Source: Oscillospiraceae bacterium
Lineage (GTDB): Bacteria > Bacillota > Clostridia > Oscillospirales > Oscillospiraceae
Assembly (NCBI GenBank): GCA_022794215.1
Contig: JAAWEH010000011.1
Span: 1-40,629 of the forward strand
Reading direction: 5' to 3'
Length of the DNA stretch: 40,629 bases
In this document: positions 1 to 7,758 of the stretch, piece after piece
Position numbering within the stretch: the first letter of the stretch is position 1
Layout of the letters: each line of letters begins with the position of its first letter
Made by a program: the position numbers and the translations under genes
Notes under the pieces: model-generated
The model's database searches: none
Told to the model about the DNA's origin: nothing
Seen by the model: only the letters and a program-made list of their open reading frames with translations

Positions 1-66
1 CTTTTAGGTCGAGGTACGCTCTTCTGGCGGTGCCGGGAAGGCTGGGAGCTGTTCTTTTCAAGATTC

Positions 67-101
67 AGAGCCACTTGGCGGCTTTGCCGCTTAGTGGCTC
101 T
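67..101. other. Hairpin in left-edge intergenic DNA
   Basis: Arms AGAGCCACT (67-75) and AGTGGCTCT (93-101) form a nine-base stem, with a shorter inner GCGGC/GCCGC pairing. Neither side has a clear T tract, so it may be a weak terminator or a processed leftover. The rest of bases 1-180 shows no gene that I can support. Confidence 0.45.
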
Positions 102-180
102 TATGCTTTAGTAAAAGAATAGTCCTTCGCACCCACGCAACATAGAAATTTGATCGCAACCACCAAACGGTACCACCCGC

Positions 181-414
181 CTATTCCCCATAATACCGCA
201 AAAGATCCTCCATCAACAAGCTGCCAATAGTGGCACTGGCGAAGGCATATAAGGCGGCTTGGCGGAACAGGGCGGCGTACTCCAGGAATGTGGGGGCCTG
301 AGGGCCGCCCTGGGCGGCCCGGAGCAGCAGGAGAAGCGTTACCGACAGCAGCAGGGCGCACAAGGCCAGGCCCCGGGTCAGCACAAAGCGGGATAGGTTC
401 CGGTATGTAGTCAT
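181..414 (-). CDS. Small two-helix membrane protein, unknown function
   Basis: A 77-residue protein starting MTTYRNL. The start at 414 is chosen because AAAGGAGG lies eight bases upstream; the open frame runs further upstream, but that part has no ribosome site and covers the promoter. Two hydrophobic segments are visible, about residues 14-33 (rich in Leu, ending in Arg-Ala-Ala) and about 48-66, so it is probably an integral membrane protein. It ends LLRYYGE. I do not recognise a family. It is transcribed alone, divergent from the small gene at 653, and its codon use resembles its neighbours. It could be a membrane accessory peptide, but nothing in the sequence gives it a job. Confidence 0.6.
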   Translation of the reverse strand: MTTYRNLSRFVLTRGLALCALLLSVTLLLLLRAAQGGPQAPTFLEYAALFRQAALYAFASATIGSLLMEDLLRYYGE

Positions 415-435
415 GGGGTTCCCTCCTTTGCCTTC

Positions 436-464
436 ATCATACCAGCCCTCCCCTTTCAGGACAA
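436..464 (-). promoter_or_regulatory. Sigma-A-type promoter of the 77-residue membrane protein
   Basis: On the minus strand TTGTCC and TATGAT are separated by 17 bases. The expected start of transcription is near 430, giving a very short leader that carries the AAAGGAGG site. Confidence 0.5.
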
Positions 465-586
465 TGACAAAATCTTTCCAACATTTTTCGAGCTCTTCCT
501 CCCTTTTTCGACTTTTCGGTTTACCAATAAAAGGAAATTGTCTACATAACTGGGAGGGTTTGTCAAATTGGGGCGAAACTTTCCCA

Positions 587-615
587 TATACAAGAAGGGG
601 GAAACACAATATAAT
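587..615 (+). promoter_or_regulatory. Probable promoter of the small gene at 653
   Basis: A perfect TATAAT (610-615) lies 17 bases downstream of TATACA, a four-of-six match to the -35 consensus. The leader would be about 30 bases and contains CAGGAGGG before the start codon. Confidence 0.45.
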
Positions 616-652
616 GTGGTCATAAACAAAAATTCAGGAGGGCAACCACAAA

Positions 653-925
653 ATGAGGGAATTGAAATTGGATCTTTACTCGCTGTACCCGGAGCTGAAA
701 AGCGAGGGCGTTTATGACTACGCTATTTTGGTGGACGAGCTGAATGTGGGGGCCTTTGCCTGCGAGAGCTATGGGGCCCAGGTCACCAGCCGGGCCACGG
801 GGGACTACAGCAGGGTGAGGAATATTACGGTCAGCGCCTCCCGGATTGACCAGCTGATGGAGCTGCTGGTGCGCAACCAAGTTGGGCCGGTGCATCTGAA
901 GGATGTGGTGGAGGACTGGCTATAA
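653..925 (+). CDS. Small DUF6514-like protein
   Basis: A 90-residue soluble protein beginning MRELKLDLYSLYPE, with CAGGAGGG ten bases ahead of the start. There is no signal peptide or membrane segment. A central stretch, VGAFACESYGAQVTSR, followed by a C-terminal helix that ends in Asp-Trp-Leu, recalls the small DUF6514 proteins common in Clostridia (about 90-110 residues). I make this match from memory of the pattern, not from a search. Function in that family is unknown. The gene stands alone, with its own promoter and a strong terminator only eight bases after the stop, so it is a single-gene unit. Confidence 0.6.
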   Translation: MRELKLDLYSLYPELKSEGVYDYAILVDELNVGAFACESYGAQVTSRATGDYSRVRNITVSASRIDQLMELLVRNQVGPVHLKDVVEDWL

Positions 926-932
926 ATACATC

Positions 933-960
933 AAAAGCCGCCCCGGAGGGCGGCTTTTTC
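933..960. terminator. Bidirectional terminator between convergent genes
   Basis: Stem AAAAGCCGCCC (933-943) pairs with GGGCGGCTTTT (948-958) around a CGGA loop, with T runs on both strands. It ends the small gene at 653 and the minus-strand SGNH/MBOAT unit. Confidence 0.85.
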
Positions 961-966
961 ATTGAA

Positions 967-1956
967 TCATTGCCAATACTGGGCGGTGGCTTCCCAGGCG
1001 GCCCGGTTTTCCTCGGTCTGGGGACGAGGGGTAAGGCCCCGGGAGAGAAAGTATTGGCCGGTGTAGGCGGAGAAAATTTTGGCGCCGGTCTGGTTAAGAT
1101 GGCCGCCGTCGTAAAGGTGAACGGCGGGATCCAGACCGGCCTCGGCAAAGGAGTTGGACCAGTTGAGGAAGTCCGCGGCGCCGGCGGAAAGTACGTCCTT
1201 TTCCAGGCGGCTGTACACCTCCGGGGTGTATTGGCTGTACGTGGGGTTGATGGTGACGACCAGGTCGATGCCCTTGTCGGCGCAGAGCTGGACGATGCGG
1301 GCAAAATCCTGAAGGTTCTGTTGGTAGACCTCCTCGGTTTGACGCATATCGGAGAGGAAGGGGCCGTCGGCGGTCTGCTCGAAGATCTGATCCACGGCGG
1401 TGTGGCCCTTGAGCCGGTCGGCACGGGCAGGGATCAGGGCTTTTTTCACGTCGGAGGCTGTCAGCTCCTTCCAGCGGTCATGGTAGAAATAGAGATCCCA
1501 GAAGAGGCCCAGCTTCTTTTCCGGTTCGGCGCACTCCAGGGTGGCTTGGATCCGGTTCAGGCCCCAGGGCATGTAGCCCAGGTTGATCTGGGTATAGTTT
1601 TGGTAGCGGTCGAAAAAGAGGGATGTGGCCTCCATCACCACCAGGGAGGGGGTTTGGGTTTTCAGGGCCTCCTTCAGATACCAGTAGGTAATGGCGGGGG
1701 TCTGCTCGCTGCCGCCCATGACGTAGCCGGTGAGCCCGCTGGCGGCGTACATGGCGCCCGGGTTCCAGTCGCAGTAGGCGTAGGAGGAGCCCAGGAAGAG
1801 GACGTCGATGGAGTTTTCCGGCTCGCAGAGGTAGGCGTCCCAGGTGGAGCCGTAGTCGGTGTGGGCGGGGCGGAGAACATCGGCGGTGAAGTTCAGGGCC
1901 AGGGCTGCCGTCAGCAGGAAGGCCAGGGCCCAGAGGGGTTCTTTCCATTTTTTCAT
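967..1956 (-). CDS. SGNH/DltD-like membrane-anchored protein, partner of MBOAT
   Basis: 329 residues. A hydrophobic anchor lies at about residues 8-26 and the rest is predicted to be extracytoplasmic. The SGNH-type nucleophile motif FLGSSYAYCDWNP begins at residue 54 (Ser57), and the matching C-terminal Asp-x-x-His is Asp283/His286 in YDGGHLNQTGA, so the catalytic pair of an SGNH esterase or acyltransferase is present. Such proteins (DltD, AlgJ/AlgX, PatB-like) work with MBOAT acyltransferases that lie next to them, moving acyl groups onto wall polymers or exopolysaccharide. It starts 14 bases after the MBOAT gene, with AAGGGGGG before the ATG, so the two form an operon. The acceptor polymer cannot be told from the sequence. 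Confidence 0.8.
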   Translation of the reverse strand: MKKWKEPLWALAFLLTAALALNFTADVLRPAHTDYGSTWDAYLCEPENSIDVLFLGSSYAYCDWNPGAMYAASGLTGYVMGGSEQTPAITYWYLKEALKTQTPSLVVMEATSLFFDRYQNYTQINLGYMPWGLNRIQATLECAEPEKKLGLFWDLYFYHDRWKELTASDVKKALIPARADRLKGHTAVDQIFEQTADGPFLSDMRQTEEVYQQNLQDFARIVQLCADKGIDLVVTINPTYSQYTPEVYSRLEKDVLSAGAADFLNWSNSFAEAGLDPAVHLYDGGHLNQTGAKIFSAYTGQYFLSRGLTPRPQTEENRAAWEATAQYWQ

Positions 1957-1970
1957 GTCGTCGTCCCCCC

Positions 1971-3419
1971 TTAGAATTGCCCGTAAATGAAGGACTGGGC
2001 GTTATAGCCGGTGCCGTAGCTACCGAAAACCACCGTCAGGAGCAGCAGGGCCAGGCTGACGCACCAGCGCAGATAGCGGGGAGACCGGGCCAGACGGCGG
2101 GCGGGATCGGTTTTCAGGCTGCAGGCGTCCACCGCCGTCAGCAGAAGGAAGGCAAGGCCGGCCACCAGGAACTCTTTGCGGCCCATGCCCATGGCGGGGA
2201 GACCGCCCACGTCCCAGAGCACCGGCTTTACCATATTTTTGAGCACTGCCAGGGCCGCGGGGATGGAGCCAGCCTCGAAAAATACCCAGGCCACGGTGGC
2301 CAGGAGGAAAACGCAAAGCATCTGCCAAAGGGCAAGAAGTTTTCCGTCCTCCCGCAGGGGGAGGACGCTCCGGATCTTGATCCGGAGCCGCTGGGTGAGG
2401 CCGCCGGCCACCTGGTAAAGGCCGTTCAGCAGCCCCCAGACCACGAAGGACAGGGCGGCGCCGTGCCACAGGCCGCTGACGGCAAAGACAATCAGAACAT
2501 TCCAGTATTTCCGGGCCGTTCCCTTTCTCCCGCCGCCCAGGGGGATATACAGGTAATCCCGGAACCAGGAGCTGAGGGAGATGTGCCAGCGGCGCCAGAA
2601 CTCAGCGATGGAGCGGGAGAAATAGGGGGTGCGGAAATTTTCCGTCAGGGCAAAGCCCATGGCTCTGGCGGAGCCCACCGCCATGTCGGAGTAGGCGGAG
2701 AAGTCGCAGTAGATCTGGACGGAGAAGGCACAGGCGGCGGCCAGCACCTGGATGGCGCCAAAGTTTTGGGGGGCGGCGAAAACGGTATCCACCACCACCG
2801 CAAGGCGGTCGGCCAGCACCAGCTTTTTAAAGGCGCCCCAGAGGAAGCGGAGGAAGCCCTCTCTTATATTGGCATCATCCATATTATGTAAACCATCAAA
2901 TTGGGGAAGCAGATGTTCCGCCCTGCCGATGGGCCCGGAGAGGAGATAGGGGAAGAAAGACAGGAACAGAGCGCAGTTTACAAAGCGTTTTTCCGCCGGC
3001 TGTTTGCCCCGGTATACGTCTATGAGATAGCCCATGGCGGTAAAAAAGTAGAAGGAGATGCCGGCGGGCAGCAGCAGTTTGGGGACAGCGGGAGTCCAGT
3101 TCAGCCCCGCCGCAGACAGGATACGGGAGAGGAGGGAGACGCCGAACTCCAGGTACTTAAAGAGGAAAAGGGCGCCGATAAAAAGGCAAAGGGCAGCGAA
3201 AAGCACTCCCTTTTTTCGGTTTTTCTCCAGGGAGAGGGCCACAAAGTAAGTTACCAGAACAGTGGCCAGGAGGAAGAAAAAGTATTCCGGGCCGGCGCAC
3301 AGGTAGAAAAACCAACTGCAAAGAAGCAGCCAGCCGTTTCGCAGCTGCCGGGGCAGGGCGAAATAGACCAGGGCCGTCAGGGGAAAGAATAGAAAATACG
3401 ATGGGGACAAAAAGCCCAC
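1971..3419 (-). CDS. MBOAT family O-acyltransferase (AlgI/DltB-like)
   Basis: 482 residues, multi-pass membrane protein of the MBOAT family (AlgI, DltB, PatA), which carries an acyl group across the membrane for O-acylation of surface polymers. The family's catalytic histidine is His319 in SGLWHGAA. Other AlgI-type marks are the stretches near QIYCDFSAYSDMAVGSA and FWRRWHISLSSWFRDYLY, both typical of bacterial MBOATs. The start is GTG at 3419, with AAGGGAGGG seven bases upstream. It is the first gene of an operon with the SGNH partner and is divergent from the FHA-SEDS gene. No D-alanine carrier or ligase (dltA/dltC) lies nearby, so wall or exopolysaccharide O-acetylation seems more likely than teichoic acid alanylation (inference). 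Confidence 0.9.
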   Translation of the reverse strand: MGFLSPSYFLFFPLTALVYFALPRQLRNGWLLLCSWFFYLCAGPEYFFFLLATVLVTYFVALSLEKNRKKGVLFAALCLFIGALFLFKYLEFGVSLLSRILSAAGLNWTPAVPKLLLPAGISFYFFTAMGYLIDVYRGKQPAEKRFVNCALFLSFFPYLLSGPIGRAEHLLPQFDGLHNMDDANIREGFLRFLWGAFKKLVLADRLAVVVDTVFAAPQNFGAIQVLAAACAFSVQIYCDFSAYSDMAVGSARAMGFALTENFRTPYFSRSIAEFWRRWHISLSSWFRDYLYIPLGGGRKGTARKYWNVLIVFAVSGLWHGAALSFVVWGLLNGLYQVAGGLTQRLRIKIRSVLPLREDGKLLALWQMLCVFLLATVAWVFFEAGSIPAALAVLKNMVKPVLWDVGGLPAMGMGRKEFLVAGLAFLLLTAVDACSLKTDPARRLARSPRYLRWCVSLALLLLTVVFGSYGTGYNAQSFIYGQF

Positions 3420-3463
3420 GGCCTGTCCCTCCCTTCTTTTTACAGGAAAATAGGATCTTCCCT

Positions 3464-3492
3464 ATTTTACCCAATTCCCCTTCTGCTGTCAA
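3464..3492 (-). promoter_or_regulatory. Promoter of the MBOAT-SGNH operon
   Basis: Minus-strand TTGACA (consensus) and TAAAAT are separated by exactly 17 bases. The -35 box lies 11 bases from the -35 box of the divergent FHA-SEDS promoter, so the two promoters are back to back. Confidence 0.7.
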
Positions 3493-3503
3493 ACGCTCCT
3501 TCG

Positions 3504-3532
3504 TTGCGTTTAGAGCCAAAATGTGGTATGAT
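3504..3532 (+). promoter_or_regulatory. Promoter of the FHA-SEDS/PBP operon
   Basis: TTGCGT and TATGAT are separated by 17 bases. Transcription would begin near 3540, about 23 bases before the GTG start. Confidence 0.65.
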
Positions 3533-3562
3533 TCCCAAAAACTTGGAAAGGAGGAGCGGGCT

Positions 3563-5371
3563 GTGTGCAATCTTCCCCAGACCATGCTTGACCGCTTTTT
3601 AGAACTGCTTGTCCAGCATCCCCAGTGGGGCGGCTGGTTCACCACCTTGATTCGGTTTTTGTTCCCTCTTCTGGCCCTGGCCATTCTGGCGGAGGCTATC
3701 CGCTCCCTGCTGACGGTGCCCCACCTGCCTGAGGTATGGGCCTACCTGTCCCTGCCCAACGGGGCCAACACCCCCCTTACCCACTGGGAAAACATTCTGG
3801 GCCGCTCCCCCACCGCCGACGTGGTGCTGGAGTACCCCACCATCTCCCGGCAGCACGCCGCCCTGATCCGGGATCGGGAGGATCGGTGGAGGGTTTTTGA
3901 TCTCTCCTCCAAAGGCGGGGTACTGGTCAACGGGAAGGCCGTGGAGTTCTCCGCTTCCCTTTCCTATGGGGATGTGCTCTCTCTGGGCGGGGTGGAGACG
4001 GTTTTGCTCCCCCTGTCCCCCCAGGAGAAGTCCCAGCGGCGCAGCGAGCGAAAGAAGGCCCGGCCTGTGGCTCCCTGGCGGGGGCTTTTGCTGCTGACGG
4101 TGTTTCAGCTTCTCACCGGTCTCCAGCTCACCGTCTCCGAGGGGCAGCAGGCCACGGTGACGCTGCCCCTGGCTTTTCTGTCCCTGTCGCTTCTCATGTG
4201 GGCCTATTTCCTGGCTCTGCGGGCTCTGCGGAGGGTCGGGTTTGAGATGGAGACCATCGCCTTTTTCCTCTCCACCCTCTCTCTGGCGGTGGTGGCCTCC
4301 TCCAACACCCCTGCCCTGCCGAAGCAGTTTTTCTGCATCGTGCTGGGGCTGCTGGTCTTTCTTGCTCTGGGCAGCTTTCTCCGGGATCTGGAGCGGGTCA
4401 AAAGGCTGCGCTGGCCTATGGCGGGAGCGGCCCTGGCTCTGCTGGGGCTCACACTGCTGCTGGGAAGCCGCCGGTACGGGGCCACCAACTGGATCACGGT
4501 GGGCGGCATGTCCCTTCAGCCCTCGGAGATCGCCAAGATCTGCTATATCTTCGCCGGCTCCGCCACCCTGGACCGGTTGTTCCGCAAGCGAAACCTGACC
4601 CTGTTCATCCTTCTCACCGGCGGGTGCCTGGGATGTCTGGCCCTCATGAGCGACTTTGGCACTGCTGCGGTCTTTTTTGTCACCTTCCTGGTCATCGCCT
4701 ACCTCCGCTCGGGAGACTGGGCCACCCTGGGGCTGATCACCGGAGGGGCCGGGGCTGGGGCGCTGGTGATCCTCAGTGCAAAGCCCTATATTTTAAGCCG
4801 GTTTGCCTCCTGGGGACATGCCTGGGAGAACACCAGCGCCGGAGCGGGCTATCAACAGAGCCGGGCTATGTCGGCGGCAGCCTCCGGGGGTCTCATCGGG
4901 GTGGGGCCGGGGGAGGGCTGGCTCCACCGGGTGGGCGCGGGAGACACCGACCTGGTCTTTGGGATGCTCTGCGAGGAGTGGGGAGTGCTCATTGCCCTGC
5001 TGGCCGTCTTTGCCGTCATCACTTTGGCGGTCTTTGCCGTCCGTTCCTGCGGCACGGGGCGTTCCAGCTTCTACACCATCTCCGCCTGCGCCGCCACCTC
5101 CCTGCTGGTGTTCCAGACCTGCCTGAATGTGTTCGGCTGTATGGATCTGCTGCCTATGACGGGAGTCACCTTCCCCTTTGTGTCCAACGGGGGAAGCGCC
5201 ATGATCGCCTCCTGGGGGCTGCTGGCCTTTTTGAAGGCCACCGACACCCGGCAGAACGCCAGCTTTGCCATTCGTCTGCCCACCAAGCACGAGGATCGCA
5301 CCGGGGCGGAGCTGGCTCCCCGGTGGGAGCGGGAGACGCCCGGGGAAGAGGAGGTGGACGGGGATGCGTAA
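3563..5371 (+). CDS. FHA domain fused to SEDS (FtsW/RodA/SpoVE) glycan polymerase
   Basis: 602 residues. A GTG start at 3563 is chosen because AAAGGAGG lies eight bases ahead and the promoter lies upstream; the frame stays open to 3401, but that would run through the promoter. Order: one membrane segment (about 26-46), then a forkhead-associated domain (about 60-145) with GRS at 80-82 and SRQH at 95-98 plus LVNGK, the phosphothreonine-binding pattern, then a ten-segment SEDS domain (about 170-570). SEDS marks include LGSRRYGATNWI, PSEIAK and GAGDTDLVFGMLCEEWG, the last holding the likely catalytic Asp region. SEDS proteins polymerise lipid II into peptidoglycan with a class B PBP, encoded here in the overlapping next gene. 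The FHA domain suggests control by a Ser/Thr kinase; none is in the window. Confidence 0.9.
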   Translation: MCNLPQTMLDRFLELLVQHPQWGGWFTTLIRFLFPLLALAILAEAIRSLLTVPHLPEVWAYLSLPNGANTPLTHWENILGRSPTADVVLEYPTISRQHAALIRDREDRWRVFDLSSKGGVLVNGKAVEFSASLSYGDVLSLGGVETVLLPLSPQEKSQRRSERKKARPVAPWRGLLLLTVFQLLTGLQLTVSEGQQATVTLPLAFLSLSLLMWAYFLALRALRRVGFEMETIAFFLSTLSLAVVASSNTPALPKQFFCIVLGLLVFLALGSFLRDLERVKRLRWPMAGAALALLGLTLLLGSRRYGATNWITVGGMSLQPSEIAKICYIFAGSATLDRLFRKRNLTLFILLTGGCLGCLALMSDFGTAAVFFVTFLVIAYLRSGDWATLGLITGGAGAGALVILSAKPYILSRFASWGHAWENTSAGAGYQQSRAMSAAASGGLIGVGPGEGWLHRVGAGDTDLVFGMLCEEWGVLIALLAVFAVITLAVFAVRSCGTGRSSFYTISACAATSLLVFQTCLNVFGCMDLLPMTGVTFPFVSNGGSAMIASWGLLAFLKATDTRQNASFAIRLPTKHEDRTGAELAPRWERETPGEEEVDGDA

Positions 5372-6737
5372 GATCGAGCAGCGTTCGGCGGTGTGCCTTT
5401 TGCTCTGCACCGCCCTTCTGTTGGGCTCCATTCTCTTTTTCCTTCGTTTCGTCGTGGAAGGGCCCCGGTGGGCCTCCTTCTCCGCCAACCGGCACCTATA
5501 TGGCCCCGGCGGCACCTTGGCGGTGGGGCGGGTGCTGGATCGGGACGGAGATGTTTTGAGTTATGTAAACTCAGACGGGCGTCGGGCCTACTATGAAAAT
5601 TCCGACGTTCGCCGCGCAACCCTCCACGCCGTAGGGGATCTGGAGGGCAATGTGGGCACCGGCGCGCTGAGCGCCTTTGCCGATCAGCTATCCGGCTATG
5701 ACCTGCTTACCGGCGCATACTCCCCCATGGGGGCGGGCAACGACCTCTATTTGACCATAGACGCCCACCTGAACTATGTGGCTCACCGGGCCATGGCGGG
5801 ACGGAAGGGGGCGGCGGCGGTCTATAACTATCAGACCGGCGAGATATTGTGCATGTACTCCTCCCCCAACTTTGACCCCGCCGATCCTCCGGTCATCGAC
5901 CCGGAGGATCCGGCCTATGACGGAATTTATGTAAACCGATTCCTCCAGTCCACCTATCCCCCCGGATCGGTATTCAAGCTGGTAACCCTGGCCGCCGCCA
6001 TTGAGAACCTGAACGACTGGGACAGCCGAAGCTTCACCTGCACCGGCTCCACCCTGGTGGGAGGCGAGAGCGTCACCTGTCCTGCCGCCCATGGGGAGCT
6101 GACGGTTCAGGATGCTTTGGCGGTTTCCTGCAACGGGTTTTTTGCTTCTCTGGCCGCAGAGCTGGGAGGCCCTGTCCTCTCCCGCTATGCCCGACAGGGC
6201 GGACTTACCTCCAGCTACTCGGTCAGCGGCCTTTCCTCCGCCAAGGGTTCCCTGACCCTGGAGAGCGCCAGCGACGGAGAGGTGGGCTGGGCCGGAGTTG
6301 GACAGCACCGGGATCTGGTCAACCCCTGCGCCGTTATGGTCTATATGGGGGCCATCGCCCGGGGCGGGGAGGCGGCTGTCCCCCAGTTGGTGCTGGAGAC
6401 CCGCTCCTCCCTGAACTTCCCGCTGAGCTTCTATCTGAAGAAAAAGACCGGAACCATGCTGGAACCGGGTACCGCCGGGATTCTGGCGGAGCTTATGGCG
6501 GAAAATGTACAGCGCAGCTATGGGCCCGAACGATTCCCCAACATGGATATCTGCGCCAAGTCGGGCACGGCGGAGGTGGGCGGCGACCAGACGCCCCACG
6601 CCTGGTTTACCGGGTTCCTGCGGGACAGCGGCGCCCCCTATGCCTTTGTGGTGGTCATCGAGAACGGGGGCTCCGGCTCCGCCGCCGCGGGCGCTGTGGC
6701 GGCGGATATTTTGAATGCTTTGGTCAACGGAGACTGA
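5364..6737 (+). CDS. Class B penicillin-binding protein (transpeptidase)
   Basis: 457 residues. The ATG overlaps the end of the SEDS gene by eight bases, so translation is probably coupled. One N-terminal membrane segment (about 9-29) anchors an extracytoplasmic transpeptidase. All three active-site motifs are seen: Ser202-Val-Phe-Lys205 (in YPPGSVFKL), Ser255-Cys-Asn257 and Lys399-Ser-Gly-Thr402. It cross-links stem peptides of the glycan made by its SEDS partner. At 457 residues it is short for PBP2 or FtsI, and the region before the active site is brief, like the PbpA-type partner of RodA in actinobacteria and Clostridia. Whether the pair serves elongation, division or spore cortex cannot be decided from sequence. 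Confidence 0.92.
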   Translation: MRKIEQRSAVCLLLCTALLLGSILFFLRFVVEGPRWASFSANRHLYGPGGTLAVGRVLDRDGDVLSYVNSDGRRAYYENSDVRRATLHAVGDLEGNVGTGALSAFADQLSGYDLLTGAYSPMGAGNDLYLTIDAHLNYVAHRAMAGRKGAAAVYNYQTGEILCMYSSPNFDPADPPVIDPEDPAYDGIYVNRFLQSTYPPGSVFKLVTLAAAIENLNDWDSRSFTCTGSTLVGGESVTCPAAHGELTVQDALAVSCNGFFASLAAELGGPVLSRYARQGGLTSSYSVSGLSSAKGSLTLESASDGEVGWAGVGQHRDLVNPCAVMVYMGAIARGGEAAVPQLVLETRSSLNFPLSFYLKKKTGTMLEPGTAGILAELMAENVQRSYGPERFPNMDICAKSGTAEVGGDQTPHAWFTGFLRDSGAPYAFVVVIENGGSGSAAAGAVAADILNALVNGD

Positions 6738-6749
6738 GGGCGGTTCCCA

Positions 6750-6778
6750 TTGTATGGAAGCAAAAAATATGCTACAAT
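6750..6778 (+). promoter_or_regulatory. Promoter of the tandem nucleoside hydrolase operon
   Basis: TTGTAT and TACAAT are separated by 17 bases, just after the PBP stop codon. This marks the hydrolase genes as a separate unit. Confidence 0.7.
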
Positions 6779-6820
6779 AGAGACCATGGAAGCCATATTT
6801 TTTGAGAAAGGGGTGCTTGT

Positions 6821-7756
6821 ATGCCCAAGATCCCTATTTTGCTGGACGGCGATCCCGGCCACGACGACGCCATCGCCTGGATGTTGGCGGCGGCCTCCCC
6901 AGAGCTGGAGATCCTTTGCGTTACCTCGGTGGGGGGCAACCAATCCATTGACAAAACCACCTACAACGCCCTGCGGATTATGGCCCTGCTGGGCATTCAG
7001 GCCCCCATGGGCCGGGGAGGCCCGCGGCCCCTTCTCTCCCCGGCGATGACCGCTCCCTCGGTTCACGGGGAGAGCGGTCTGGACGGCCCGGCCCTGCCCG
7101 AGCCTTTGCAGGAACCGGAGGCCCTGTCCGCCCCGGCGCTGATGGCCCGGGTCATTGCCCAGGCCCGGGAGCCGGTGACCCTGGTTCCCACTGGGCCCCT
7201 GACCAACGTGGCCGCCCTGCTGCTGGCCCACCCGGAGCTGAAGGGACGTATCAAGGGCATCTCCCTCATGGGGGGCGGCATTGCCCACGGCAACTGGACG
7301 CCGGCGGCTGAGTTCAACATTCTGGCCGACCCTGAGGCCGCTGACATCGTGTTCCGCTCCGGCATCCCCATTACCATGGCGGGGCTGGACGTGACGGAGC
7401 AGGCTCTGCTCTTCCCCGCCGATTTTGAGCGCATCCGGGCCGTAGGCGGGCCGGTGGCCCAGGTGGTGGCCGACTGGCTGGAGTTCTTCTACCAGTTCCA
7501 CCGCTCCATGGGATACCCCGGCGCGCCCATCCACGACGCGGTGGCGGTGGCTTGGCTGACCCACCCGGAGCTGTTTTCCGGGCGGGATATGTACGTATCG
7601 GTGGAGACGGCCGGACGATACTGCCGGGGCTCCACCATCGGCGACCCCAGGGGCCGGCTGGGAATGCCCGCCAACGCCCATGTCCTTCTGGGGGTAGACC
7701 GGGAGGGATTTGCCCGGTTGCTGACCCAGGCCGTGGGCTGCTGGAAGGAGGGATAA
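6821..7756 (+). CDS. Ribonucleoside hydrolase, first of a tandem pair
   Basis: 311 residues, inosine/uridine-preferring nucleoside hydrolase family, which cuts the N-glycosidic bond of nucleosides to free base and ribose. The N-terminal calcium-binding motif DGDPGHDDA is at residues 9-17. Also present are VHGESGLDGP, the substrate-loop pattern AAEFNILADPEAA, and the C-terminal IHDAVAVAWL with the last calcium-ligand Asp. AGAAAGGGG lies seven bases before the ATG. It is two bases from a second, diverged hydrolase of the same length, so this is an old duplication kept in one operon. Base preference cannot be read with confidence. It is cytoplasmic, with no signal peptide and no transporter gene adjacent. 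Confidence 0.92.
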   Translation: MPKIPILLDGDPGHDDAIAWMLAAASPELEILCVTSVGGNQSIDKTTYNALRIMALLGIQAPMGRGGPRPLLSPAMTAPSVHGESGLDGPALPEPLQEPEALSAPALMARVIAQAREPVTLVPTGPLTNVAALLLAHPELKGRIKGISLMGGGIAHGNWTPAAEFNILADPEAADIVFRSGIPITMAGLDVTEQALLFPADFERIRAVGGPVAQVVADWLEFFYQFHRSMGYPGAPIHDAVAVAWLTHPELFSGRDMYVSVETAGRYCRGSTIGDPRGRLGMPANAHVLLGVDREGFARLLTQAVGCWKEG

Positions 7757-7758
7757 GG

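Noticed and set aside
1-180. Possible coding sequence at the left edge
   Set aside because: No open frame with a ribosome site or recognisable protein; only the hairpin at 67-101 is visible.
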